Shown here one piece after another: positions 53,691-61,351 of a DNA stretch of 64,000 bases. Numbering within the stretch: position 1 is the first letter of the stretch; each line of letters starts with the position of its first letter. Made by a program: the position numbers and the translations under genes. A model generated the notes under the pieces. That model had not been told where the DNA came from, did no database searches, and was given only the letters and a program-made list of their open reading frames with translations. This DNA is from CBDFNC01 sp965249895 (GTDB lineage Bacteria > Pseudomonadota > Gammaproteobacteria > Enterobacterales > CBDFNC01): positions 620,001 through 684,000 of the forward strand of contig CBDFNC010000001.1 of the NCBI GenBank assembly GCA_965249895.1, read 5' to 3'.

Positions 53691-54492
53691 TGCCCGCCTG
53701 GTAGACCTTTGGAGTGGCGGCGACTCTGGCTTTAAAATGGCGCTGGAAGTGAGCCTGATCGGCAAAGCCAGTTTGCTGGGCTACATGGGCAATTGGAAAC
53801 CCTGATTTCAGCATATTTTTGGCCAGTTCAATGCGGCGGTCTATTTGGTAGGCATGAGGAGGTAGCCCTGTGACTGCCTTAAACTGACGTAAGAAATGGT
53901 AGGGGCTTAAATGCACTTTATCTGCGAGTTGCTCCAGGCTCAGCTGTTGGGTGATATGCTGGTTCAGGTATTCGATAGCGGCGTTTATATTGGATTTAGT
54001 TTCAATTTTCTCACTCGTCCCCCCTTGTTGCAGCAGTAGAATCGTAAAGTCATAAACGGCGTCAAAACATGCAAGCTTGTCAGGTTCGTTAAACAAGATG
54101 TCTACCAGGTTTTTCAGACCTTCGTTTAACCTGGGGCGCCTCACCAAACCCGCGGATATAGGCTGGTAGCAGCCATCGCCACCAAACAGGGATTGCTGTA
54201 GCTGAGCAATCCAGCAAGGAGAAAAATATAACATATGGTAGGACCAATTCTGGCCCGGGGTTGGATTACATGAATGGACTTCATTGGGGTTTACCACCAC
54301 CAAGTCTTCCGGTCCTATAGTGTGATTTGCTTGCTGGTAATAAAAGCAGCTTTGACCTTCCAGCACTAAACCCACGGACAGCGTCCTGTGACTGTGCTTT
54401 TGATAACACATATTACTGTGGTTGGCGCTTCTCGCTTCCAGAAAAGGCAGGGCCGGGTTACGCCAGAATCGGTTGGGCTGCTTTTGAATCAT
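53686..54492 (-). CDS. AraC-family transcriptional regulator
   Basis: A 268-residue regulator. An N-terminal cupin sensor (HSHRTLSVGLVLEGQ at ~33-47, then DLVVVNPNEVHSCNP) is followed by two helix-turn-helix motifs (LSLEQLADKVHLSPYHFLRQ at ~184-203 and IAHVAQQTGFADQAHFQRHF at ~234-253). This is the type often next to LysE exporters, which it probably controls. Its 3' end coincides with a duplicated repeat sequence, so the last few residues (YQAGI) may have been altered. Confidence 0.9.
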   Translation of the reverse strand: MIQKQPNRFWRNPALPFLEARSANHSNMCYQKHSHRTLSVGLVLEGQSCFYYQQANHTIGPEDLVVVNPNEVHSCNPTPGQNWSYHMLYFSPCWIAQLQQSLFGGDGCYQPISAGLVRRPRLNEGLKNLVDILFNEPDKLACFDAVYDFTILLLQQGGTSEKIETKSNINAAIEYLNQHITQQLSLEQLADKVHLSPYHFLRQFKAVTGLPPHAYQIDRRIELAKNMLKSGFPIAHVAQQTGFADQAHFQRHFKARVAATPKVYQAGI

Positions 54493-54556
54493 AATTATCA
54501 GGGCATCGGTTTTGTAGGAACTAAACTTAACACAGACTGTGTTATAAGTGTGTGTT

Positions 54557-55324
54557 ATGAAATACCTGACCCTACTGATGATATTTCTTCCCAGCTACCT
54601 TCAAGCATGTGAACTACAGGTAAGCATAGATAGCTGGCCACCATTTTTTGTCGCTAAAGGCGAGAATGATTGGACCGGGCTGGATGTGGAGATCCTAAAA
54701 GCCGCCGTAATTGGAACGGATTGTAAGCTGAATTTTGTTTATGTACCACCCAGGCGCGGGCTAAAGTATATCGCTATTGGTAAGCTGGATATTATTATGG
54801 CGGCTTCGTATACCAAGGAGAGAGCGAAAATAGGCTATTTTTCTGAAGGTTACCGCGATGAGTTAATCGGTTTATTGATGCCGAAGGGGATCCCGGAGCT
54901 TTTTCCCGCCGATGCGCTGGCCGATATCTTTGACGCAGATGTGTATATTTCTACTCAGCGCGGCGCCTGGTATGGCCAGGAATTTGAACAAATCAAGAAG
55001 AACCCGATTTACTTCAAAAAGCTGCATTTTGCCAACAGCGAAGCGCAAGCCCTGGATATGTTGGGGCGAAACCGGGTAGACGGGGTGGCTACAGATGTGA
55101 TTTCCGGGCTTGATAAGGCCAGAAAGTTGGGCCTGGCGAAGCAAATGGAGTTTCATCCCTACTTACTTAACCGAGATAAAGTGAGTTTTATTTTTAGCAG
55201 AAAATCGGTTTCGGCGGAGTTGTTTAAAACGTTTAACGACAGCCTGAAGGTTTATATGGCTTCAGAAAGTTACCAAAAGCATATGGCTAAGTACTTGCCT
55301 GATATTGAATTCCAGAAAAAATAA
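54557..55324 (+). CDS. Periplasmic solute-binding protein, family 3 (amino-acid type)
   Basis: About 255 residues from ATG 54557; a GTG 9 bp upstream is possible. A signal peptide (MKYLTLLMIFLPSYLQA) is followed by a cysteine, then the SBP_bac_3 fold: SWPPFFVA, WTGLDVEILKA, KLDIIMAASYTKERAKIGYF and VDGVATDVISGL. No permease or ATPase gene adjoins, so it may be an orphan sensor-like binding protein, as is common in marine Alteromonadales. Ligand unknown. It is divergent from the AraC gene with about 60 bp between them. Confidence 0.8.
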   Translation: MKYLTLLMIFLPSYLQACELQVSIDSWPPFFVAKGENDWTGLDVEILKAAVIGTDCKLNFVYVPPRRGLKYIAIGKLDIIMAASYTKERAKIGYFSEGYRDELIGLLMPKGIPELFPADALADIFDADVYISTQRGAWYGQEFEQIKKNPIYFKKLHFANSEAQALDMLGRNRVDGVATDVISGLDKARKLGLAKQMEFHPYLLNRDKVSFIFSRKSVSAELFKTFNDSLKVYMASESYQKHMAKYLPDIEFQKK

Positions 55325-55360
55325 GGAGAGCGAAACAGGCGCTCTCCTCGTATTTACCGC

Positions 55361-56392
55361 TTAGTTGTTGGCGTGCAGCTCAGCGTTAAGCTCTACCGCA
55401 CTTTTATTGGTCAGGCACTCGATTTGGCCTGTTACCGAGTTACGGCGGAATAATAAGTCGCTCTTACCGGCAAGCTCTCTGGCTTTAACCACTTCAACTT
55501 CCTGGCCCTTATCATCCAGCATGCGGACTTTGGAACCGGCTGTTACATATAAGCCGGATTCTACTGTGCAGCGATCACCCATAGGGAAACCCAGACCAGC
55601 GTTGGCGCCTAACAGGCAGTTTTCACCGATGGAGATAACCATCTGACCGCCGCCGCTTAGGGTGCCCATAATAGAAGCGCCGCCACCGATATCGCTGCCG
55701 TTACCTACGACAACACCGGCAGAAATACGACCTTCTACCATGCTGACGCCTTTAGTACCGGCATTAAAGTTAACAAAACCCTCGTGCATTACTGTTGTGC
55801 CTTCACCTATGTGAGCACCCAGGCGGACACGTGATGTATCTGCAATACGTACACCGGCTGGCACAACGTAATCGGTCATTTTAGGGAATTTGTCGACACA
55901 GTTAACGGTCAGGGTTTCACCTTTCAGGCGCGCTTCCATTTGACGTTCGGCCAATTCGGGCAGGTCGATAGGACCCTGACTCGTCCAGGCGATGTTGTGC
56001 AACAGGCCAAAGATACCATCCAACACTGTATCGTGAGGCAATACACGGCGGTGAGAGATCAGTTGCAGCTTCAGAAAACCTTCGGCTACAGATGCCGGTT
56101 TTTCATCGGTAGCCAGTATAACCAATACCAGTGATTGATTGCTTCCAGTGGCGGCTTTGGCAAAATTGGCGTTTACCTGATCATCTGCGTTGGCAAATGC
56201 CTTGGCGATATCGGCGCAAAGGTTGGCTTCAACCTCGATAGCCTGGTTACCTTGTTTATATCCGACAACACCAGCCAGCTCTTCAGCCAGTTGCTCTGAA
56301 GGAGCAAGGACAGGGTTAGGAAAAAAGGCTTCGATGATTTTACCGTCGCGGTTTTTAGTTGTAGTTCCAAAAGCTAATGCGTAGCTTGCCAT
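55361..56392 (-). CDS. dapD: Tetrahydrodipicolinate N-succinyltransferase (long DapD form)
   Basis: A 343-residue enzyme of lysine and peptidoglycan-precursor synthesis. The C-terminal left-handed beta-helix has the hexapeptide-rich run from about 175 to 290: GVRIADTSRVRLGAHIGEGT, VMHEGFVNFNAGTKG, VEGRISAGVVVGNGSDIGGG and LLGANAGLGFPMGDRCTVES. The ~170-residue N-terminal domain marks the long type found in Pseudomonas and some marine gammaproteobacteria, in contrast to the ~274-residue E. coli form. GGAG precedes the ATG. Confidence 0.95.
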   Translation of the reverse strand: MASYALAFGTTTKNRDGKIIEAFFPNPVLAPSEQLAEELAGVVGYKQGNQAIEVEANLCADIAKAFANADDQVNANFAKAATGSNQSLVLVILATDEKPASVAEGFLKLQLISHRRVLPHDTVLDGIFGLLHNIAWTSQGPIDLPELAERQMEARLKGETLTVNCVDKFPKMTDYVVPAGVRIADTSRVRLGAHIGEGTTVMHEGFVNFNAGTKGVSMVEGRISAGVVVGNGSDIGGGASIMGTLSGGGQMVISIGENCLLGANAGLGFPMGDRCTVESGLYVTAGSKVRMLDDKGQEVEVVKARELAGKSDLLFRRNSVTGQIECLTNKSAVELNAELHANN

Positions 56393-56694
56393 GTTGAATA
56401 AATCTCCACTCGTTATTTGCCAATGTTGGAATTGGCTTGTTGTGTTTGCTAATACCTAACTATTCAAAGCGCCACCATATGCAAACGGAGGTCGCTCGAG
56501 CAAGTTGCTGAATAGTGAGGTACTTGATATTGACTGAGTCTAATAATAAAGACAGTGGGTCGGTTATTGAAGTATTAAAAGCTTATAAGTTAGTAATTTG
56601 AGCCTGTAACTAGATCAGTTTTATCTAATCCTGATAATAACTTATTAGCTTGGGGGGTAGCTATCAAACCTGGGTAACAGTTCCAGCAGGATTG

Positions 56695-56812
56695 GTAGGA
56701 GGCGAGTCCATCTCAGGGATGAGATGTTAAATGCATGGGTGCGCGTTCGGCGAGCCTTGCCGGCACAGGCTTCGCCCTCTTCACTTATAGAGAGGCATCC
56801 GCTGCTGCAGCC
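56695..56812 (+). repeat. Family A repeat, long copy
   Basis: GTAGGAGGCGAGTCCATCTC, AGGGATGAGATGTTAAATGC, then GCGCGTTCGGCGAGCCTTGC, CGGCACAGGCTTCGCC, and TTATAGAGAGGCATCCGCTG. It is the longest copy seen, and with 12668 it defines the element from GTAGGAG to the AGAGGCATCCGCTC end. Confidence 0.65.
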
Positions 56813-56924
56813 AACGCGGCAATTGTTACCCAAAATACTTTATTATGCTTGGTTCCCCTCGGGGACATATCTTTGGGTTTCAGGGGGGGGCAGTCAAACC
56901 TGGGTAACAGCTCACGATAGAACG

Positions 56925-56964
56925 GTAGGAGCCGAACCCATCTCAGGGATGAGATGTTAAATGC
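56925..56964 (+). repeat. Family A repeat, partial copy
   Basis: GTAGGAGCCGAACCCATCTC AGGGATGAGATG then TTAAATGC: only the left half. Confidence 0.6.
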
Positions 56965-57005
56965 AGAGATATGCTGGGAGTTGATGAGTGTGTTTGGCAC
57001 CAGGA

Positions 57006-57638
57006 CTACATTAGTTTGATGTAGTCCTGATAATAACTCATTACCTTGCGGACGTACCTTTGGGTTTCAGGGTAGGGGGGAATTTGATTACCGTGTTTGG
57101 CAACCGCCCCTTCTCCGGCGTTATAAGCGGCCAGCGCCAGGGACTTGGTTGAATATCGCGTGAGAAGTTTTTTCAGGTGTTTGGCGCCGCCATCGAGGTT
57201 GTCCTTCACATCAAACGGGTCTGATACGCCTAAGGACTTAGCTGTATTTGGCATCAACTGCATTAACCCTTGGGCGCCGGCTTTGGAAACGGCTGTGGGG
57301 TTATAGGCCGATTCCGCGCTGATCACTGCATGTAGCAAGGCTGGTTCAACTTTATGCTTATTAGCTGCCTTCACTACGTTAAGGTGATACTTTTGCCTTA
57401 ATTTACTGCTGATTTTAGCCGGTTTTTTCCAGTTACCTTGACCGTCAGTCCAGCCTCTGAACTTAGCCGGCTCAGGGGCAGGCGCGGTGCGCATCAGGAG
57501 TTTGTAGTTGTCATCGACCTGGTATTGAGAGAAGTGCAGGTTGCCCTTTTTATCTTGATAAAAATACACATCTGCCAGGGCCAGAGGCGGCCAGACGAAA
57601 GAGATAAAAAACAGCAGAAGTAGCTTAGTTAACAACAT
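57006..57638 (-). CDS. Periplasmic lytic transglycosylase (SLT domain)
   Basis: A 210-residue protein with a signal peptide (LLLFFISFVWPPLALA). A DUF4124-like N-terminal part (VYFYQDKKGNLHFSQYQ at ~24-40) precedes the SLT catalytic domain. HAVISAESAYNPTAVSKAGA (~103-122) holds the catalytic glutamate, followed by GLMQLMPNTAKSLGV and LALAAYNAGEGAVAKHG. It cleaves peptidoglycan between MurNAc and GlcNAc. The ribosome site is weak. The 3' end shows partial duplication in the downstream repeat region. Confidence 0.9.
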   Translation of the reverse strand: MLLTKLLLLFFISFVWPPLALADVYFYQDKKGNLHFSQYQVDDNYKLLMRTAPAPEPAKFRGWTDGQGNWKKPAKISSKLRQKYHLNVVKAANKHKVEPALLHAVISAESAYNPTAVSKAGAQGLMQLMPNTAKSLGVSDPFDVKDNLDGGAKHLKKLLTRYSTKSLALAAYNAGEGAVAKHGNQIPPYPETQRYVRKVMSYYQDYIKLM

Positions 57639-57886
57639 AAATATCCATATCGCTTATCCAATGTTTTGACACGTCACTCGTTGGATATGCAAATCTAATA
57701 CCAAAATTAAATTTTAGCCCTAATTACTGGCGGACCAAAATTTCTTTTTCACAAATGTGGCCTTTCTTCGTGGCCCTGATGGTGACCTAGCGTATTGTCT
57801 TATTTAATAATTATCGCAAGAATTATTTTAACCTAGCGATAGCAATGCTAAATTGGCAACATCTCTGTAACTCAATAGGATAAAAT

Positions 57887-59002
57887 ATGACGATAAGATC
57901 ATTTCAACCACCCCAGCGAACATTGATGGGACCGGGCCCTTCTGACATTTCACCACAGGTTTTACAGGCGTTAAGCCGCCCGACCGTAGGCCACCTTGAC
58001 CCTTGCTTTGTCACTATGATGGATGAAGTGAAAGAGCTACTAAAATATGCATTTCAAACCGACAATGCCTATACCATGGCTATATCCGCACCTGGTAGTG
58101 CTGGCATGGAAGCCTGTTTTGTTAACCTGGTTGAGCCTGGCGACAAGGTCATCGTCTGCCAAAACGGCGTGTTTGGCCAACGTATGGCGGAAAACGTAGT
58201 ACGTTGTGGCGGTCAGCTGGTTACCGTGGAAAACCAGTGGGGTGAAGCGGTTGACCCGGAATTGGTCGAGCAAAGCCTGAAACAGAATCCGGATGCGAAA
58301 GTATTGGCCTTTGTTCATGCCGAAACCTCCACAGGTGTATTGTCGGATGCACAAGCCTTATGTGAGTTAGCCAAGAAGTATAACTGCTTAACCATAGTTG
58401 ATGCGGTTACCTCTCTGGCAGGTGTTCCTGTATTAGTGGATGAGTGGGGTATTGACGCTATTTACTCGGGAAGCCAGAAGTGTCTTTCCTGTGTGCCCGG
58501 GCTATCACCCTTAAGCTTCAGTGAGGCTGCATTAGACAGAATAAAAAACCGTGAGCATCCTGTGCAAAGTTGGTTTCTGGATCAAAGCCTGGTAATGGGA
58601 TACTGGTCGGGTGAGGGGAAGCGTAGCTACCATCATACAGCGCCGGTAAACAGCTTATATGCGCTACACGAATCCCTGGTGCAACTAAAGCAGGAAGGTT
58701 TGCAAGCAAGTTGGGACAGGCATACCAACATGCATCTGGAGCTGGCGAAAGGACTGGCAGAGCTGGATATAGAGTTCCTGGTTGCTCCGGAAGTGCGTTT
58801 GCCTCAGTTGAATGCGGTCAGGATCCCAGAAGGGGTCGACGACGGAGCAGTAAGAAGCCGTTTACTCAATGAATATAACCTGGAAATCGGCGCCGGCTTA
58901 GGTGCATTTGCCGGTAAAACCTGGCGTATAGGTCTGATGGGTTACGCAGCCCGTAAAGAGAATGTGGCTCTTTGCCTTAGTGCTTTGGCCAAGGTTATGT
59001 AG
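57887..59002 (+). CDS. Class V PLP aminotransferase (alanine/serine-glyoxylate type)
   Basis: A 371-residue enzyme. LMGPGPSDISPQVLQA (~13-28), APGSAGMEACFVNLVEPGD (~68-86), HAETSTGVLSD (~144-154), VDAVTSLAGVPV (~171-182) and the PLP lysine in YSGSQKCLSCVPG (~193-205) match AGXT/SgaA enzymes. It transfers an amino group to glyoxylate from alanine or serine; the exact donor is not decided. AGGA lies before the ATG. The TAG stop is part of a family A repeat that starts GTAGGAG. Confidence 0.9.
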   Translation: MTIRSFQPPQRTLMGPGPSDISPQVLQALSRPTVGHLDPCFVTMMDEVKELLKYAFQTDNAYTMAISAPGSAGMEACFVNLVEPGDKVIVCQNGVFGQRMAENVVRCGGQLVTVENQWGEAVDPELVEQSLKQNPDAKVLAFVHAETSTGVLSDAQALCELAKKYNCLTIVDAVTSLAGVPVLVDEWGIDAIYSGSQKCLSCVPGLSPLSFSEAALDRIKNREHPVQSWFLDQSLVMGYWSGEGKRSYHHTAPVNSLYALHESLVQLKQEGLQASWDRHTNMHLELAKGLAELDIEFLVAPEVRLPQLNAVRIPEGVDDGAVRSRLLNEYNLEIGAGLGAFAGKTWRIGLMGYAARKENVALCLSALAKVM

Positions 59003-59088
59003 GAGACGAATCCATCTCGGGGATGAGATGCAAAGCGCATGGAAACACGTTCGGCGAACACGGCAATGCAGTGTTCGCTCTCTTTATC
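58999..59088 (+). repeat. Family A repeat overlapping a stop codon
   Basis: GTAGGAGACGAATCCATCTC GGGGATGAGATG, then ACACGTTCGGCGAACACGGC. The TAG of its first bases is the stop codon of the aminotransferase gene. Confidence 0.6.
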
Positions 59089-59095
59089 ATTCCCG

Positions 59096-60844
59096 TTATT
59101 TTAACTCTTCAGGAATAATAAGCTCACTGCTGGCAATATCCGAAGGCGCCTTTTCGATGTCCCTGACAATAGATACGGACTCACTGGCATTAATGAGTTG
59201 ATTGCGCGGAAATAACCGCTGCGCATATTGCCTGACTTCTTTCGCTTCTTCTTTCTTCCCTAAATAATCCAGCGCATTCATCCAGTTATAATAAATATTG
59301 GATTTAGGGCTGTGTTTGACTATTTGCTGCGCCCAGTCGGCGTAAGCTTCCACTTCTTCCGGTTTGTCCAACTGCATTCCCACAGCAAGACGGAAGGTGT
59401 AGATATTGAATTCCAGGCGACTGATAAAGGCCATGGGGTTCACCACTTCCAGTAAGATGCGCAAATCCCGGCGACCGTCCCGCTCGTATTTCGTGATCAG
59501 ATAATTGCTGTGCAGCGTACTGATCATAAAGGGAACGGCAATAAGCACGATTAATATCGCGCTGGTTCTAAGTAGGAAATAGGGGCGGAATTCAATGGCT
59601 TTTATCTTCTTTGAGCTGGCGTCTACAAAAAAAGCCAGCAATAAAAATGCCGCCCAGTGAGCGGTTGATAAATAAAATGGATATTCAGTTTGTGAGTGAA
59701 CGGCCAGAGGAACCAACAAGGAAGCGTAAGCCAGGGCAGTAACAAAGCTGAATCGAATAAGGATAAAGACAAAGGAGATGACGAGGATCAGTATCGCCAC
59801 TACAGGTACTAAGCCACCTTCCACCGCCCAGAATAACGTTTCATTATGTGGGTGGGTGAGATTTTCCTCTTCCGGCGCCAGTGATTCAGTTCTGGAGCGG
59901 ATTTCACGAGATTCCAGAAAACTGGCTTCGAAACTGCCGTAACCCCAGCCCAATAATGGCTTTTCCTTGAGCATATACCAGCTGTGCTCATAGTGCAGGG
60001 CGCGGTAACCGGCTTGCAGCATTTGCTCCTGGTTACGGGATTTAAACTCGTTACCTGTGGAAAGTGAAGCGCCAACACCAATCAGCAGGGCCAGTATAAA
60101 CAGTAGATATCTTTTAGGCTGGTTTTTTAGCGCCCAGGGAGTTAATAACAGCAATGCAATGGCTGCACCCAGGTAACCAGTGCGGGAAAGGCTGATAACC
60201 AGCACCCAGCTGGTGGCTAAGGCGGATAATAAGAGTAATCCAAAAATGGCTTTTCCGCCCTGCTCCTGTTTCCAGCTAACCAAGAGATAACCGGATAACA
60301 CCAGGCAAGTAGCCATAAAGCTGCCCAGGGCATTGGGTTGTTGGAATATGCCATAGGGCCGGCCGTAATTAGGGTCAAAGCCAAATACGTTACCTGGTTT
60401 CAGCAGGTAGTTTTGCATCAGGCTATAACCGGATTCCAGCAGGCCTGCCAATACAAGTAGCAAAAGTAGCCAGTAAAGGTGTTTCTGTTTAAAGTTAAAT
60501 TGCTGTAGTCCCAGAAAAAACAGGAAGCCAGCAAAAAAGCCCATTAACCTTGGATAACTGAATTCGGCAAATTCATTATTGGGGTAAAAAACCGGAGCAA
60601 GAAAAAGGAAAAAAGCGGCTAATATACTCAGGGTAAATGCACTGTAGTGTATTTTTTGCTTCAGGGTGATTTGCCACAGACCCATGGCGATAAGTACAGA
60701 GAGAAAGATCCAACCCACTGCGTTGATGGGCAGCTCAAGGGCGCTGCCTCCCTGATTGTGCTGAAAATAATGCATGCCCAGCAGGGTATACAGGCCAAAG
60801 ATGGCCATAAAAGCCTTGCCTAAGCGGGTGAGTCCTTGCTCCAT
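59096..60844 (-). CDS. PglL-type O-oligosaccharyltransferase / O-antigen ligase family protein
   Basis: A 582-residue membrane protein with about 12 helices in residues 10-450 and a soluble helical C-terminal part. The segment NYGRPYGIFQQPNALGSFMA (~157-176) is the PglL_A signature, and LTHPHNETLFWAVEGGLVPV (~327-346) is the Wzy_C/WaaL periplasmic loop with its essential histidine. Such enzymes transfer lipid-linked glycans to protein (pilin) or lipid A core. No pilin gene adjoins. It could use glycans from the polysaccharide locus at the start of the window (inference). Confidence 0.85.
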   Translation of the reverse strand: MEQGLTRLGKAFMAIFGLYTLLGMHYFQHNQGGSALELPINAVGWIFLSVLIAMGLWQITLKQKIHYSAFTLSILAAFFLFLAPVFYPNNEFAEFSYPRLMGFFAGFLFFLGLQQFNFKQKHLYWLLLLLVLAGLLESGYSLMQNYLLKPGNVFGFDPNYGRPYGIFQQPNALGSFMATCLVLSGYLLVSWKQEQGGKAIFGLLLLSALATSWVLVISLSRTGYLGAAIALLLLTPWALKNQPKRYLLFILALLIGVGASLSTGNEFKSRNQEQMLQAGYRALHYEHSWYMLKEKPLLGWGYGSFEASFLESREIRSRTESLAPEEENLTHPHNETLFWAVEGGLVPVVAILILVISFVFILIRFSFVTALAYASLLVPLAVHSQTEYPFYLSTAHWAAFLLLAFFVDASSKKIKAIEFRPYFLLRTSAILIVLIAVPFMISTLHSNYLITKYERDGRRDLRILLEVVNPMAFISRLEFNIYTFRLAVGMQLDKPEEVEAYADWAQQIVKHSPKSNIYYNWMNALDYLGKKEEAKEVRQYAQRLFPRNQLINASESVSIVRDIEKAPSDIASSELIIPEELK

Positions 60845-61023
60845 AAGTGTTTCTTATTGCTAGTTAGTTTCCATCCTGAAACGTCAATTATGGGACAATC
60901 AGGCGCATAAATCATGAGTTGCGGAGCGGATGCCTCTTTATACGTGGATAAGGCGAAAATAGCGTGCGCTGGATTCGCCGAACAAGCACTGGCCAGCCTG
61001 TCTGTTCACCGTTTTCTGGGCTC
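60845..61023. repeat. Family B and family A repeats in tandem
   Basis: TAGTTAGTTTCCATCCTGAA at 60861 is a reverse family B copy. From 60918 to about 61008 runs a reverse family A copy (GCGGAGCGGATGCCTCTTTA, then GGATTCGCCGAACAAGCACT). Confidence 0.55.
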
Positions 61024-61289
61024 TATACCCAAGCTACTTCAAAGTACGGGGTTCAGAGCTTTCTCTGGGGATTCAGAATAAGGCAAACGAGAGAAGGAAT
61101 TGCGACCTATTTCAACCTCGTTTAACGCTGAGATGAGTCCCCAGAGAAGCTCCCGAAGGGCGAGTCTCCTTGGCTTTCATACTGCGTTAGCCACTTTTCG
61201 AATAGAGTTACTATTAATCAAAGCGACTGCCTTGCCTGAAAACCAACGACCTCTCGCTGAAACCTGCATCTTGAAGTAGTTTGGGTATA
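61024..61289. mobile_element. 266-bp MITE with TATACCCAA terminal inverted repeats
   Basis: The left end is TATACCCAAGCTACTTCAA and the right end, read inversely, is TATACCCAAACTACTTCAAG: 18 of 19 positions match. It is non-coding and AT/GC balanced, so it is a non-autonomous element. The same end sequence occurs in a small hairpin near 33040. Confidence 0.75.
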
Positions 61290-61351
61290 GTAAACTCCGT
61301 GGTCGGAATAAATACCACAGAGTTCACAGGGAGCACAGAGGTGTAGGTAAT

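Larger units (their letters stand above)
56393..57005. other. Repeat-filled intergenic region
   Basis: Over 600 bp without a gene. It holds two family A copies and a direct duplication: TCAAACCTGGGTAACAG through GGGATGAGATGTTAAATGCA at about 56668-56734 and 56894-56964. CCTGATAATAACTTATTAGC near 56628 resembles the 3' end of the transglycosylase gene at 57024, so that gene end has been copied. Confidence 0.5.
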
